Shown piece by piece: positions 1 through 5,693 of a stretch of DNA of 6,813 nt. Both the position numbers and the translations under genes were made by a program. Numbering within the stretch: the first letter of the stretch is position 1; each line of letters starts with the position of its first letter. Under the pieces are notes generated by a model that had not been told where the DNA came from, did no database searches, and saw only the letters and a program-made list of their open reading frames with translations. The stretch lies in assembly GCA_007116605.1 (NCBI GenBank), contig SKID01000224.1:1-6813 (forward strand). The letters run 5' to 3'. The DNA comes from Tissierellia bacterium. Lineage in GTDB: Bacteria; Bacillota; Clostridia; Tissierellales; Dethiosulfatibacteraceae.

Positions 1-313
1 ATGATTTCTAAATATTAAGTCCCTAAAACTGCTATTTCTCGTTTAATAGTGGTACGTTTAAATTTTTTAACAAAATCGCTAACCTTTGATACGACTAAAT
101 TATTTTAACTAACGAATATATTCTTATCTAATGACATCCATCCCTGTTACTCTATTTGATCACTTGATCATATGCACTGAAGCAAGCCATAGATATGGGT
201 TATTAAGGCTTTCGTTGCATTTCTCATGCTATCCAATCCAATAAACCTGCTGATTAGAAAAGACCACTGCATGTTATCTTTCTAATGAATCGACGAATCT
301 TATATTATGCCAT
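1..313. other. Left-edge stretch without a supported gene, downstream of pepD
   Basis: I see no credible gene here. All frames are broken by stops, and the longest minus-strand candidate (168-272, 34 codons) has no convincing Shine-Dalgarno and no recognisable product. Two small structures are visible. An imperfect AT-rich hairpin (arms 254-263 and 277-285, one bulge, 13-nt loop) starts about 29 nt after the pepD stop, but no T-tract follows it on the minus strand, so it is a poor terminator. The hexamer TGATCA occurs twice, 2 nt apart, at 157-170. Whatever transcription unit lies to the left is outside the window. Confidence 0.6.
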
Positions 314-1732
314 TTACTCAATTGCTGCTAAAACATCTATTAAATATTCATACGTTCTCTTAACTGATGGTAAATTGATATTTTCATTTGGTGTGTGAAT
401 ATCTTCCATGCTAGGACCAATGGAAACTGCATCTAAGCCTGGTATTTTGCTAGCAAAAAATCCACATTCTAGTCCTGCATGTATGGCTTCAATAACTAGT
501 GGCTGATAGTATTTTTTCTCATAGACTTGATTACACAAAGTTCTTAGATAAGACTCTTTAGCAAACTCCCAACCTGGATAAAAACCTTTCTTTTCTACTT
601 GAAAATTTGTCAGCATTCCTATACGTTCCATCATCTTCATCAAGTAATCTAATGCCGATTGGATTGAACTTCTTGGAGCACAAATCAACTTAAGAGACCC
701 TTGTTGAATTTTTAAAACACCTGGATTATTTGACAAGATAACCAAAGCTATTTCAGGGTTTTGTTTAAGTGGTCCATAAGGAACTAGCATTAATAAGTCC
801 AATAACTCATGTATTTGCTTCTTGGAAATCACTTTATCTTCTTGTGATTCTTCATCGTTTAGTAGTAACGTAATTCCGGCATCTGTAAAGGCATATTCCT
901 TAGAAAGCAAATCTTGTAATGTATTTATCTTTTCTTTTATGATTTCTGGTTCATTGGTATAAAAATCAACATAAGCTTCTCTTGGAATCGCATTGTCAGC
1001 AGAGCCACCTTCGATGGATGAAACCTCAATATACTCAAGGATTTCATTTAATACTCTTCCTAATATCTTGATGCCATTACCTCTATCAAGGTGAATTTCT
1101 ACGCCTGAATGTCCACCTTTTAAACCTTTAACAGATAGTGTCATTTTTTGTGTCATTGTTTTTTCTTCACATATCAATGATTTTGAATAGACAACTCTCC
1201 CACCACCTGCACAACCAGCTGTTAACACACCCTCATCCTCACTATCTAAATTGATCATCATCTTCCCTTTTAGTAAAGAGGGATCCACATTAGCAGCTCC
1301 TGTCATTCCAGACTCCTCATCAGATGTGATTACAATTTCTAGTGGGGGATGCACTAATGAATCATCCTCTAATATTGACATCATCATGGCTACTGCAATG
1401 CCATTGTCTGCTCCAAGGGTGGTTTGGTTGGCATATAATTGATCCCCCTTATAAACCAACTCAATGGGATCTTTATCAAAATCATGTACAGTTCCTTTGT
1501 TTTTTTCACAAACCATATCCATGTGACCTTGTAAAATAACTATAGGCTTTTCTTCCATGCCTTCAGAAGCCCCTTTGTAGATTAAAATATTTAAGTACTC
1601 ATCTTGAATCACTTTTAAGTTTCGATCTATTGCCCATGCTTTTAAATAGTCACTGATTTGCTTTTCTTTCTTTGAACATCTTGGTATTTTAGAAATTTTT
1701 TCGAAATTTTTAATCACTGTATAATCTTTCAT
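314..1732 (-). CDS. pepD: Aminoacyl-histidine dipeptidase PepD (M20C, Xaa-His dipeptidase)
   Basis: Cytosolic di-zinc metallopeptidase that hydrolyses dipeptides and some tripeptides, classically carnosine and other Xaa-His substrates. The 472-residue length is close to that of E. coli PepD. The M20 metal and catalytic residues can be placed in order: His70 and Asp72 in LQGHMDMV, bridging Asp109 in TLGADNGIA, general base Glu139 and metal ligand Glu140 in SDEESG, Asp163 in NLDSEDEG, and C-terminal His446 in MEDIHTPNE. Their spacing parallels His80/Asp119/Glu150/Asp173/His461 of characterised PepD enzymes. The GGHSG motif (206-210) marks the lid domain, which occupies roughly residues 190-390. 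It is the last gene of the M24B-lepB-pepD operon and starts 11 nt after lepB behind an AAGGAGG site that overlaps the lepB stop. No signal peptide is seen. The M20C family call is firm; true substrate range cannot be read from sequence. Confidence 0.95.
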   Translation of the reverse strand: MKDYTVIKNFEKISKIPRCSKKEKQISDYLKAWAIDRNLKVIQDEYLNILIYKGASEGMEEKPIVILQGHMDMVCEKNKGTVHDFDKDPIELVYKGDQLYANQTTLGADNGIAVAMMMSILEDDSLVHPPLEIVITSDEESGMTGAANVDPSLLKGKMMINLDSEDEGVLTAGCAGGGRVVYSKSLICEEKTMTQKMTLSVKGLKGGHSGVEIHLDRGNGIKILGRVLNEILEYIEVSSIEGGSADNAIPREAYVDFYTNEPEIIKEKINTLQDLLSKEYAFTDAGITLLLNDEESQEDKVISKKQIHELLDLLMLVPYGPLKQNPEIALVILSNNPGVLKIQQGSLKLICAPRSSIQSALDYLMKMMERIGMLTNFQVEKKGFYPGWEFAKESYLRTLCNQVYEKKYYQPLVIEAIHAGLECGFFASKIPGLDAVSIGPSMEDIHTPNENINLPSVKRTYEYLIDVLAAIE

Positions 1733-1738
1733 TCACAT

Positions 1739-1745
1739 CCTCCTT
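1739..1745 (-). promoter_or_regulatory. Shine-Dalgarno of pepD overlapping the lepB stop codon
   Basis: AAGGAGG lies 6 nt before the pepD ATG. Its first two A's are the last two bases of the lepB TAA stop (1744-1746). Ribosomes terminating on lepB would sit on the pepD initiation site, which suggests translational coupling. Confidence 0.85.
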
Positions 1746-2253
1746 AATATATTTTGCCAATTCTATTAAAAGGAAAAAAACGAAATAGGGCAATGCCTAT
1801 GAGTTGATCCTCTTCGATAAACGGATTATTCCAACTCCTACCATCATGAGAACCAGTGCGGTTATCTCCAACAAAAAAATATTTCCCTTCCGGCACATTA
1901 AACAATTGGGCTGTTTGTCCACCAATTTTTGCATAAGGTTCTTCTAAATAAGTACCATTAATAAAGAATTTGCCTGATTCATCAATATACACTTCATCAC
2001 CTGGCATACCCATTAACCGTTTGACTAGTATTTTTTCGAGTTCATCAGACTTAAAAACAACCACATCGCCAACTTCTAATTGTTCAGCATTAAAAATCTT
2101 GCTAACATAAAGACGATCTCCCGGCATAATGGTGTTTTCCATGGACCCTGTTGGTACTGTCACTAAAATAAAAACAAATCGATTTAACATAAAAACAATA
2201 ACAAAAGCTATAATAATGGGTATAATCCATTCTTTAATGATGTATTTTACCAT
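1744..2253 (-). CDS. lepB: Signal peptidase I (type I leader peptidase, S26)
   Basis: Membrane-anchored serine protease that removes signal peptides from Sec- and Tat-exported preproteins on the outer face of the membrane. The 169-residue protein has the short Gram-positive architecture: one N-terminal membrane segment (about residues 9-31), then the catalytic domain. The nucleophile is Ser37 in PTGSMENT. The general base is Lys78 in VKRLMGMPGD, the usual Lys-Arg box. The C-terminal box GDNRTGSHDGR (129-139) is intact, so the enzyme should be active. It is the middle gene of a three-gene operon. Its Shine-Dalgarno overlaps the upstream stop codon, and its own stop overlaps the pepD Shine-Dalgarno. 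A signal peptidase between two cytosolic peptidase genes is an odd pairing, because the products act in different compartments. Firmicutes often carry several SPase I paralogues, so this may not be the only one. Confidence 0.96.
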   Translation of the reverse strand: MVKYIIKEWIIPIIIAFVIVFMLNRFVFILVTVPTGSMENTIMPGDRLYVSKIFNAEQLEVGDVVVFKSDELEKILVKRLMGMPGDEVYIDESGKFFINGTYLEEPYAKIGGQTAQLFNVPEGKYFFVGDNRTGSHDGRSWNNPFIEEDQLIGIALFRFFPFNRIGKIY

Positions 2254-2262
2254 ATCACTCTG

Positions 2263-2269
2263 CCTCCTA
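2263..2269 (-). promoter_or_regulatory. Shine-Dalgarno of lepB overlapping the M24B peptidase stop codon
   Basis: TAGGAGG lies 9 nt before the lepB ATG, and its TAG is the stop codon of the upstream Xaa-Pro peptidase gene. This is the same stop-in-Shine-Dalgarno arrangement as at the lepB-pepD junction and points to coupled translation through the operon. Confidence 0.85.
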
Positions 2270-3352
2270 AATAATGATCATATCTTTAGTGATATGATTT
2301 ATGGGAACACCTTGACCTTCTTCAACTACTACAATGTCTTCAATACGAATACCAAACTGACCTTTAATATATATCCCAGGCTCAATACTAAAAGCCATTC
2401 CATTGTCGATAATCAAAGAATTTGTACCATTGATGTAAGGACCTTCATGTCCAGAATAACCAATTCCATGACCTAAACGCGTGGTAAAATAAGCACCATA
2501 ACCATGGTTTTCTATTCTTTCTCTTGCTGCAAAATCAATGTTCTTTGCAGCGACACCTTTTTTAGCAGCTTCAATGCCTGCTAAGGTAGCTTCTAAAACG
2601 GCTTGATAGGCGAGTATTTGCTTTTCTGAGGCTTTTCCAACAAAGATAGTTCTTGTAATGTCCGAAGAAAGCCCTTGATACTTGCCGCCAATATCAATAA
2701 GAACCACATCCTGATTTTGAATCATTCGGTCTTTTCCTGAATAGTGAGGTAAAGCAGAGTTAGGTCCTGATGCCACTATGGCAAAATCAACCGTCATTTT
2801 TTGTTTTTCAAATTCCTTACGAATAAACTCATCAATTTGACCCTCTGTCATTCCAGGTTTAATCCATTGGATGCTCTGTGCCATTACATGGTCAGTACGC
2901 TTTGCTGCTTCTTTTAATAATTCTATCTCTTGATTATTTTTAATGAGTCTAATCGACTCTAAGACTTCTCTTCCATTTACAAACCTTATACTTAGTTTTT
3001 GCTCTAAATCTAAGATATTAAAAGCACGGGCAGAAGAATTCACACCAATACGTTTATGCATTAAATCATACTTTAGTGCAACTTGCTCCATCTGAGGCAA
3101 CCATCCTTCGTTATCATGCCATGCATAGATATTAGATAAATCTAGGTACTCATTGACTTCATCTTTTGTCAGTTCATTACAAACATAAAAATACTCCCCA
3201 CTTTTCAAGACAAACATACCCTGAAATCTTTCACAAAGAGATGGGGAAAATCCAAATAGAAACCTTAACTCTTCTGATGGTACCACTAATATACCGTCTA
3301 AATCATTAAGCTCTAAGGTTTTTATTAATTTATCAAAGTAATATTGGTTCAT
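2267..3352 (-). CDS. Xaa-Pro peptidase, M24B family (aminopeptidase P / prolidase type)
   Basis: Cytosolic two-metal peptidase that cleaves the bond before a proline, from peptides (aminopeptidase P) or dipeptides (prolidase). Residues 1-130 form the N-terminal creatinase-like domain, and about 140-355 the pita-bread catalytic domain. All five metal ligands are present: Asp220 in VLIDIGGKY, Asp231 in SSDITRT, His295 in LGHGIGY, Glu324 in SIEPGIY and Glu338 in RIEDIV. The supporting histidines are also there: His203 in LPHYS and His302 in GHEGP. The 361-residue length is normal for short Firmicute M24B proteins. AGGAGG sits 5 nt before the ATG, which fixes the start. It is the first gene of the operon and is followed after 13 nt by lepB. 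No signal peptide is seen. Sequence alone does not separate aminopeptidase P from prolidase activity, so no symbol is given. Confidence 0.93.
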   Translation of the reverse strand: MNQYYFDKLIKTLELNDLDGILVVPSEELRFLFGFSPSLCERFQGMFVLKSGEYFYVCNELTKDEVNEYLDLSNIYAWHDNEGWLPQMEQVALKYDLMHKRIGVNSSARAFNILDLEQKLSIRFVNGREVLESIRLIKNNQEIELLKEAAKRTDHVMAQSIQWIKPGMTEGQIDEFIRKEFEKQKMTVDFAIVASGPNSALPHYSGKDRMIQNQDVVLIDIGGKYQGLSSDITRTIFVGKASEKQILAYQAVLEATLAGIEAAKKGVAAKNIDFAARERIENHGYGAYFTTRLGHGIGYSGHEGPYINGTNSLIIDNGMAFSIEPGIYIKGQFGIRIEDIVVVEEGQGVPINHITKDMIII

Positions 3353-3487
3353 CTACTCCTCCTGCCTTATCATCATTTCCTGTAAACACATTAAAATATT
3401 AAAGATTACAATCATTGAAAAGTTAGCGTATTAGCAATCTATATTTTCTTAACTAGCCTACTTTAGTGTTTAGGTAGTGCCTATACC

Positions 3488-3556
3488 AAAGCTAAATGGT
3501 AGAGAAAAGCTCTCTACCATCATACAATGATTTTAAAAATATATCAACTTTCTAAA
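3488..3556 (-). repeat. Intergenic hairpin repeat, copy 1 (3' of pruA)
   Basis: A 69-nt element, nearly matched at 5626-5693. Read on the minus strand it consists of TTTAGAAAGTTGATATAT, a 10-nt variable spacer, ATTGTATGATGGTAGAGA, the 5-nt loop GCTTT, then TCTCTACCATTTAGCTTT. Between the copies the first block matches at 16 of 18 positions and the second at 18 of 18. The closing block differs only by one inserted A. Both variable stretches keep their exact length, so conserved and diverging segments alternate as in a structured element. It begins 22 nt downstream of the pruA stop codon. Confidence 0.8.
3496..3520 (-). terminator. Perfect 10-bp hairpin after pruA, possible terminator
   Basis: Arms ATGGTAGAGA (3511-3520, read on the minus strand) and TCTCTACCAT (3496-3505) enclose the 5-nt loop GCTTT. 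Four of the ten pairs are G-C. On the minus strand the tail is TTTAGCTTTGG, an interrupted T-tract, so intrinsic termination is plausible but not strong. The hairpin could instead act in processing or stability of the pruA mRNA 3' end. Confidence 0.45.
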
Positions 3557-3578
3557 TAACAGTTTTTGTAGTATTATC

Positions 3579-5177
3579 TTAATCTTCCATAAAGGGATAC
3601 ATGAAATTTTTCGGTGGATTGAGATTTCGTTTGACATTTCTTGCATTGACCCATCTTGTTAAATTTAACTTACTGCCTGCTTTATCGTTTGTTCCTGACT
3701 TTCTAGAGCCACCAAAAGGTTGCTGCCCAACAACAGCCCCTGTAGGTTTGTCATTAATATAAATGTTTCCTGCACTATAATATAGGGCAGAAAGCATTTC
3801 TTGTATCGCATTTTCATCATTAGCAAACACAGCACCCGTGAGTGCATAAGGTGAAATTGAATTACAGAGCGCTAATGTGTCATAATAGGCATCATCGTCA
3901 TAGACAAAAATAGTCATTACAGGACCAAAAATTTCTTCTTCCATCAACTTAGATGTTGGATCTGTTGTAATCACAATAGCAGGATCAATAAAATAACCTT
4001 CTATATCTGAGTAATTCCCGCCACATAAGAAAGTTGTATCCTCTGATTCATGAGCATAATTGATATAACTCGTGATTCTTTGATAAGCCTCCCCATCAAT
4101 GACTGCACCCATAAAATTAGAAAAAACTTCAACATCACCTGCCTTGATTTGATGTATATCTCTTTGTAACATTTTTTTTAATTCCTCCCAACAACTTTTT
4201 GGGATATAGGCTCTTGAAGCAGCAGAACACTTTTGACCTTGATATTCAAAGGCTCCTCTAATAATAGCTGTATTGAGTGCTTCAATATCCGCACTTGAAT
4301 GTGCAAATATAAAATCTTTTCCACCAGTTTCACCTACGATTCTAGGGTAGTTTTTGTAGTGATTTAAATGAGTTGAAACAGATTTCCATATTGTTTCAAA
4401 TGTTTTTGAAGATCCAGTAAAGTGAATCCCTGACAATTCAGAATGCTGAATCACCCATTTATTTATATCTTTACCACGACTTGGAATAAAATTAATCACA
4501 CCAGGTGGCATCCCTGCAGCTTCTAATAATCTCATAATTTGAAAGTTAGAATATACTGCATTTCCTGCAGGTTTCCATAAAACAGTATTGCCTGCCATCG
4601 CTGGTGCTGTTGCAAGGTTTCCTCCAATAGATGTAAAGTTAAAAGGTGAAATAGCAAGTACAAAACCCTCTAAAGGGCGATACTCCATTTTATTAATTTC
4701 ATCAGTGGTTGAAAGAGGTTGTTCACGGTAGAGTTCATCATAAAAAGATATATTAAATCTAAAAAAATCAATAAGCTCACAAGCCGCATCTATTTCTGCT
4801 TGATGAATTGTTTTGCTTTGACCTAACATGGTTGTAGCGTTTAAAAGACTTCTCCATTCACCAGCTAATAAATCAGCCGCTTTAAGAAAGATTTTGGCTC
4901 TATCATCAAAAGACAAACTTTCCCAAGATTTTTTTGCCTCTTGTGCTGCCTGGATAGCTAATTGAATTTCGTGTTCCCCTGCAATATGATACTCTCCCAG
5001 GTAGAGTTGATGATTATGAGGAGCTGTTATTTTTACTGTTCTCCCTGTTCTGATTTCTTTACCCCCAATAATTAAAGGGATGTCCACTGGATTGTTTTTC
5101 ATTTGACTAATGGTTTTCATCAGTTGCTTTCGTTCTTCACTGTTTTTTTTATAGCTTTTAACAGGTTCATTTTTCAT
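3579..5177 (-). CDS. pruA: L-glutamate gamma-semialdehyde (1-pyrroline-5-carboxylate) dehydrogenase, ALDH4A1-like
   Basis: NAD(P)+-dependent aldehyde dehydrogenase that oxidises L-glutamate gamma-semialdehyde, in equilibrium with 1-pyrroline-5-carboxylate, to glutamate. It is the second step of proline degradation and the shared end of ornithine/arginine breakdown. The nucleophile is Cys317 in EYQGQKCSAASR and the base Glu283 in GETGGKDF, 34 residues apart as in human ALDH4A1. Also visible are Asn180 in ISPFNFT, Lys202 in LWKPAG, FTGS at 253-256, EEIFGPV near 414-420, and the family-specific anchor region INDKPTGAVVGQQPFGG followed by SGTNDK. The N-terminus (NEPVKSY) and overall 532-residue length follow the monofunctional ALDH4A1 type rather than the Bacillus RocA type or trifunctional PutA. 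AAGGGAG lies 6 nt before the ATG. No proline dehydrogenase is in the window, so the semialdehyde source is unknown. Function is well supported; cofactor preference is not visible. Confidence 0.94.
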   Translation of the reverse strand: MKNEPVKSYKKNSEERKQLMKTISQMKNNPVDIPLIIGGKEIRTGRTVKITAPHNHQLYLGEYHIAGEHEIQLAIQAAQEAKKSWESLSFDDRAKIFLKAADLLAGEWRSLLNATTMLGQSKTIHQAEIDAACELIDFFRFNISFYDELYREQPLSTTDEINKMEYRPLEGFVLAISPFNFTSIGGNLATAPAMAGNTVLWKPAGNAVYSNFQIMRLLEAAGMPPGVINFIPSRGKDINKWVIQHSELSGIHFTGSSKTFETIWKSVSTHLNHYKNYPRIVGETGGKDFIFAHSSADIEALNTAIIRGAFEYQGQKCSAASRAYIPKSCWEELKKMLQRDIHQIKAGDVEVFSNFMGAVIDGEAYQRITSYINYAHESEDTTFLCGGNYSDIEGYFIDPAIVITTDPTSKLMEEEIFGPVMTIFVYDDDAYYDTLALCNSISPYALTGAVFANDENAIQEMLSALYYSAGNIYINDKPTGAVVGQQPFGGSRKSGTNDKAGSKLNLTRWVNARNVKRNLNPPKNFMYPFMED

Positions 5178-5368
5178 AGATTTCTCCCTTTCAAAATGTT
5201 TGTTTCAATTATTGACCTTAAATTATCTTATTAATCTTATCCCATAACTCACTGTACTAAGACTCTCACTTCTACAAATAGAAAATAAGTACTGTAGCAT
5301 CCCTAAATGACAGTCTCTAACATTCAGGTAGCGCTAGAAAAGCCATCTGAATCCAAGAGTCTTGTGGA
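5178..5368. other. Intergenic region between the ThiS-like gene and pruA
   Basis: This 191-nt gap holds the pruA Shine-Dalgarno (AAGGGAG, 5184-5190). It also holds a short segment at 5303-5323 that resembles part of the hairpin repeat: TCTCTAACAT against TCTCTACCAT, next to CTAAATG. AT-rich sequence at about 5215-5245 could hold a promoter -10 element, but no well-spaced -35 partner is seen. Whether pruA is co-transcribed with the ThiS-like gene is unresolved. Confidence 0.5.
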
Positions 5369-5569
5369 TCATCCACCTGCTAATAAATGATGCATTTTTA
5401 CATCATCACCTTTTTTTAATGTTGTTGTGGTGTAGTCTTTTTTTCGAATGAGTTTACCGTTAACTTTGACTACAATTCTAGGATAAGTGTATCCCATCTC
5501 ATCCATAACCTCTTGAATTGTCATCCCCTCTTTAAAAGTTTCATATTTGCGATTGTTCACTAAAATCAT
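5369..5569 (-). CDS. ThiS/MoaD-like sulfur carrier protein (beta-grasp, C-terminal Gly-Gly)
   Basis: A 66-residue ubiquitin-like protein. Family members carry sulfur as a C-terminal thiocarboxylate, made after adenylation by a ThiF/MoeB-type enzyme. The pattern is typical: an N-terminal strand (MILVNNRKYE), a helix (TIQEVMDEMG), IVVKVNGKLI, GDDV, and the terminus HHLLAGG. There is no cysteine. The start is placed at Met 5569 because GGAGGA lies just upstream of it. A longer frame from 5587 adds six residues but has no Shine-Dalgarno, and 66 residues is the normal ThiS length. No other thiamine genes are visible. The position directly downstream of AOR suggests a MoaD-like role in building the tungstopterin/molybdopterin dithiolene, but a role in thiazole synthesis or tRNA thiolation remains possible. 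The family call is firm; the specific pathway is inference. Confidence 0.85.
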   Translation of the reverse strand: MILVNNRKYETFKEGMTIQEVMDEMGYTYPRIVVKVNGKLIRKKDYTTTTLKKGDDVKMHHLLAGG

Positions 5570-5572
5570 ACT

Positions 5573-5578
5573 TCCTCC
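5573..5578 (-). promoter_or_regulatory. Shine-Dalgarno that sets the start of the ThiS-like gene
   Basis: GGAGGA lies 3 nt before the ATG at 5569 (4 nt from the core GGAGG). It falls inside the 5' extension opened by the upstream ATG at 5587, which has no Shine-Dalgarno of its own. This supports the 66-residue product over a 72-residue one. Confidence 0.75.
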
Positions 5579-5625
5579 GAAAGACATTATTGTCTGACTT
5601 ACTAGGAGCAGCCCCGTATTTTTTT

Positions 5626-5693
5626 AAAGCAAATGGTAGAGACTAACTCTCTACCATCATACAATTTTTCTTGCTATATTTCAACTTTCCAAA
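5626..5693 (-). repeat. Intergenic hairpin repeat, copy 2 (over the 3' end of the AOR gene)
   Basis: A 68-nt element matching 3488-3556. On the minus strand it reads TTTGGAAAGTTGAAATAT, a 10-nt spacer, ATTGTATGATGGTAGAGA, the 5-nt loop GTTAG, then TCTCTACCATTTGCTTT. The first block covers the last codons and the TGA stop of the AOR gene, so this copy overlaps coding sequence by about ten bases. Homology ends at GCTTT, after which the flanks of the two copies are unrelated. Confidence 0.8.
5633..5657 (-). terminator. Perfect 10-bp hairpin after the AOR gene, possible terminator or attenuator
   Basis: Arms ATGGTAGAGA (5648-5657, read on the minus strand) and TCTCTACCAT (5633-5642) enclose the loop GTTAG. 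The stem is identical to the one after pruA. The minus-strand tail TTTGCTTT is T-rich but interrupted. On the plus strand a T5 run follows the stem, offset by about 7 nt. If it terminates incompletely, it would set a lower dose of the downstream ThiS-like gene relative to AOR. Confidence 0.45.

Larger units (their letters stand above)
3353..3578. other. Intergenic region between pruA and the M24B-lepB-pepD operon
   Basis: This 226-nt gap holds the Shine-Dalgarno of the M24B peptidase gene (AGGAGG, 3358-3363) and a repeat copy with a hairpin (3488-3556), 22 nt after the pruA stop. The remaining AT-rich 130 nt should contain the promoter of the downstream operon, but no pair of hexamers with good spacing is convincing. 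I see no riboswitch-like conserved core. Confidence 0.6.

Noticed and set aside
18..100. Minus-strand stretch that reads like a basic peptide (KKFKRTTIKREIAVLGT) without a start codon
   Set aside because: I considered it as the decayed tail of a gene, but it is too short, has stops just upstream, and I recognise no family.
168..272. Minus-strand 34-codon frame in the left-edge non-coding stretch
   Set aside because: There is no convincing Shine-Dalgarno or recognised motif, and the length is within chance expectation.
254..285. Hairpin after pepD as an intrinsic terminator
   Set aside because: The stem is AT-rich, bulged and not followed by a T-tract on the transcribed strand.
1251..1539. 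Two overlapping plus-strand open frames inside pepD
   Set aside because: They are antisense to the metal-binding region of PepD, have no recognisable product and no ribosome binding site.
2129..2476. Plus-strand open frame of 115 codons
   Set aside because: It lies antisense across the start of lepB and the end of the M24B gene, both of which have complete catalytic motifs. It has no Shine-Dalgarno and its product shows only low-complexity composition.
3380..3450. Possible promoter (TTTCAA, 16 nt, TATTTT) upstream of the M24B operon
   Set aside because: The hexamers match the sigma-70 consensus at only 3 and 4 of 6 positions, which is expected often in sequence this AT-rich.
3665..3847. Minus-strand 60-codon frame inside pruA
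   Set aside because: It is an out-of-frame shadow of the conserved C-terminal region of PruA.
5178..5368. Riboswitch (for example a thiamine or molybdenum-cofactor type) before pruA or near the ThiS-like gene
   Set aside because: No conserved riboswitch core could be recognised by eye, and only 42 nt separate the repeat copy from the ThiS-like ORF's first ATG.
5582..5595. Short inverted repeat AGACA-TTAT-TGTCT before the ThiS-like gene
   Set aside because: Five-base arms are too short to claim an operator without a regulator or a second site.
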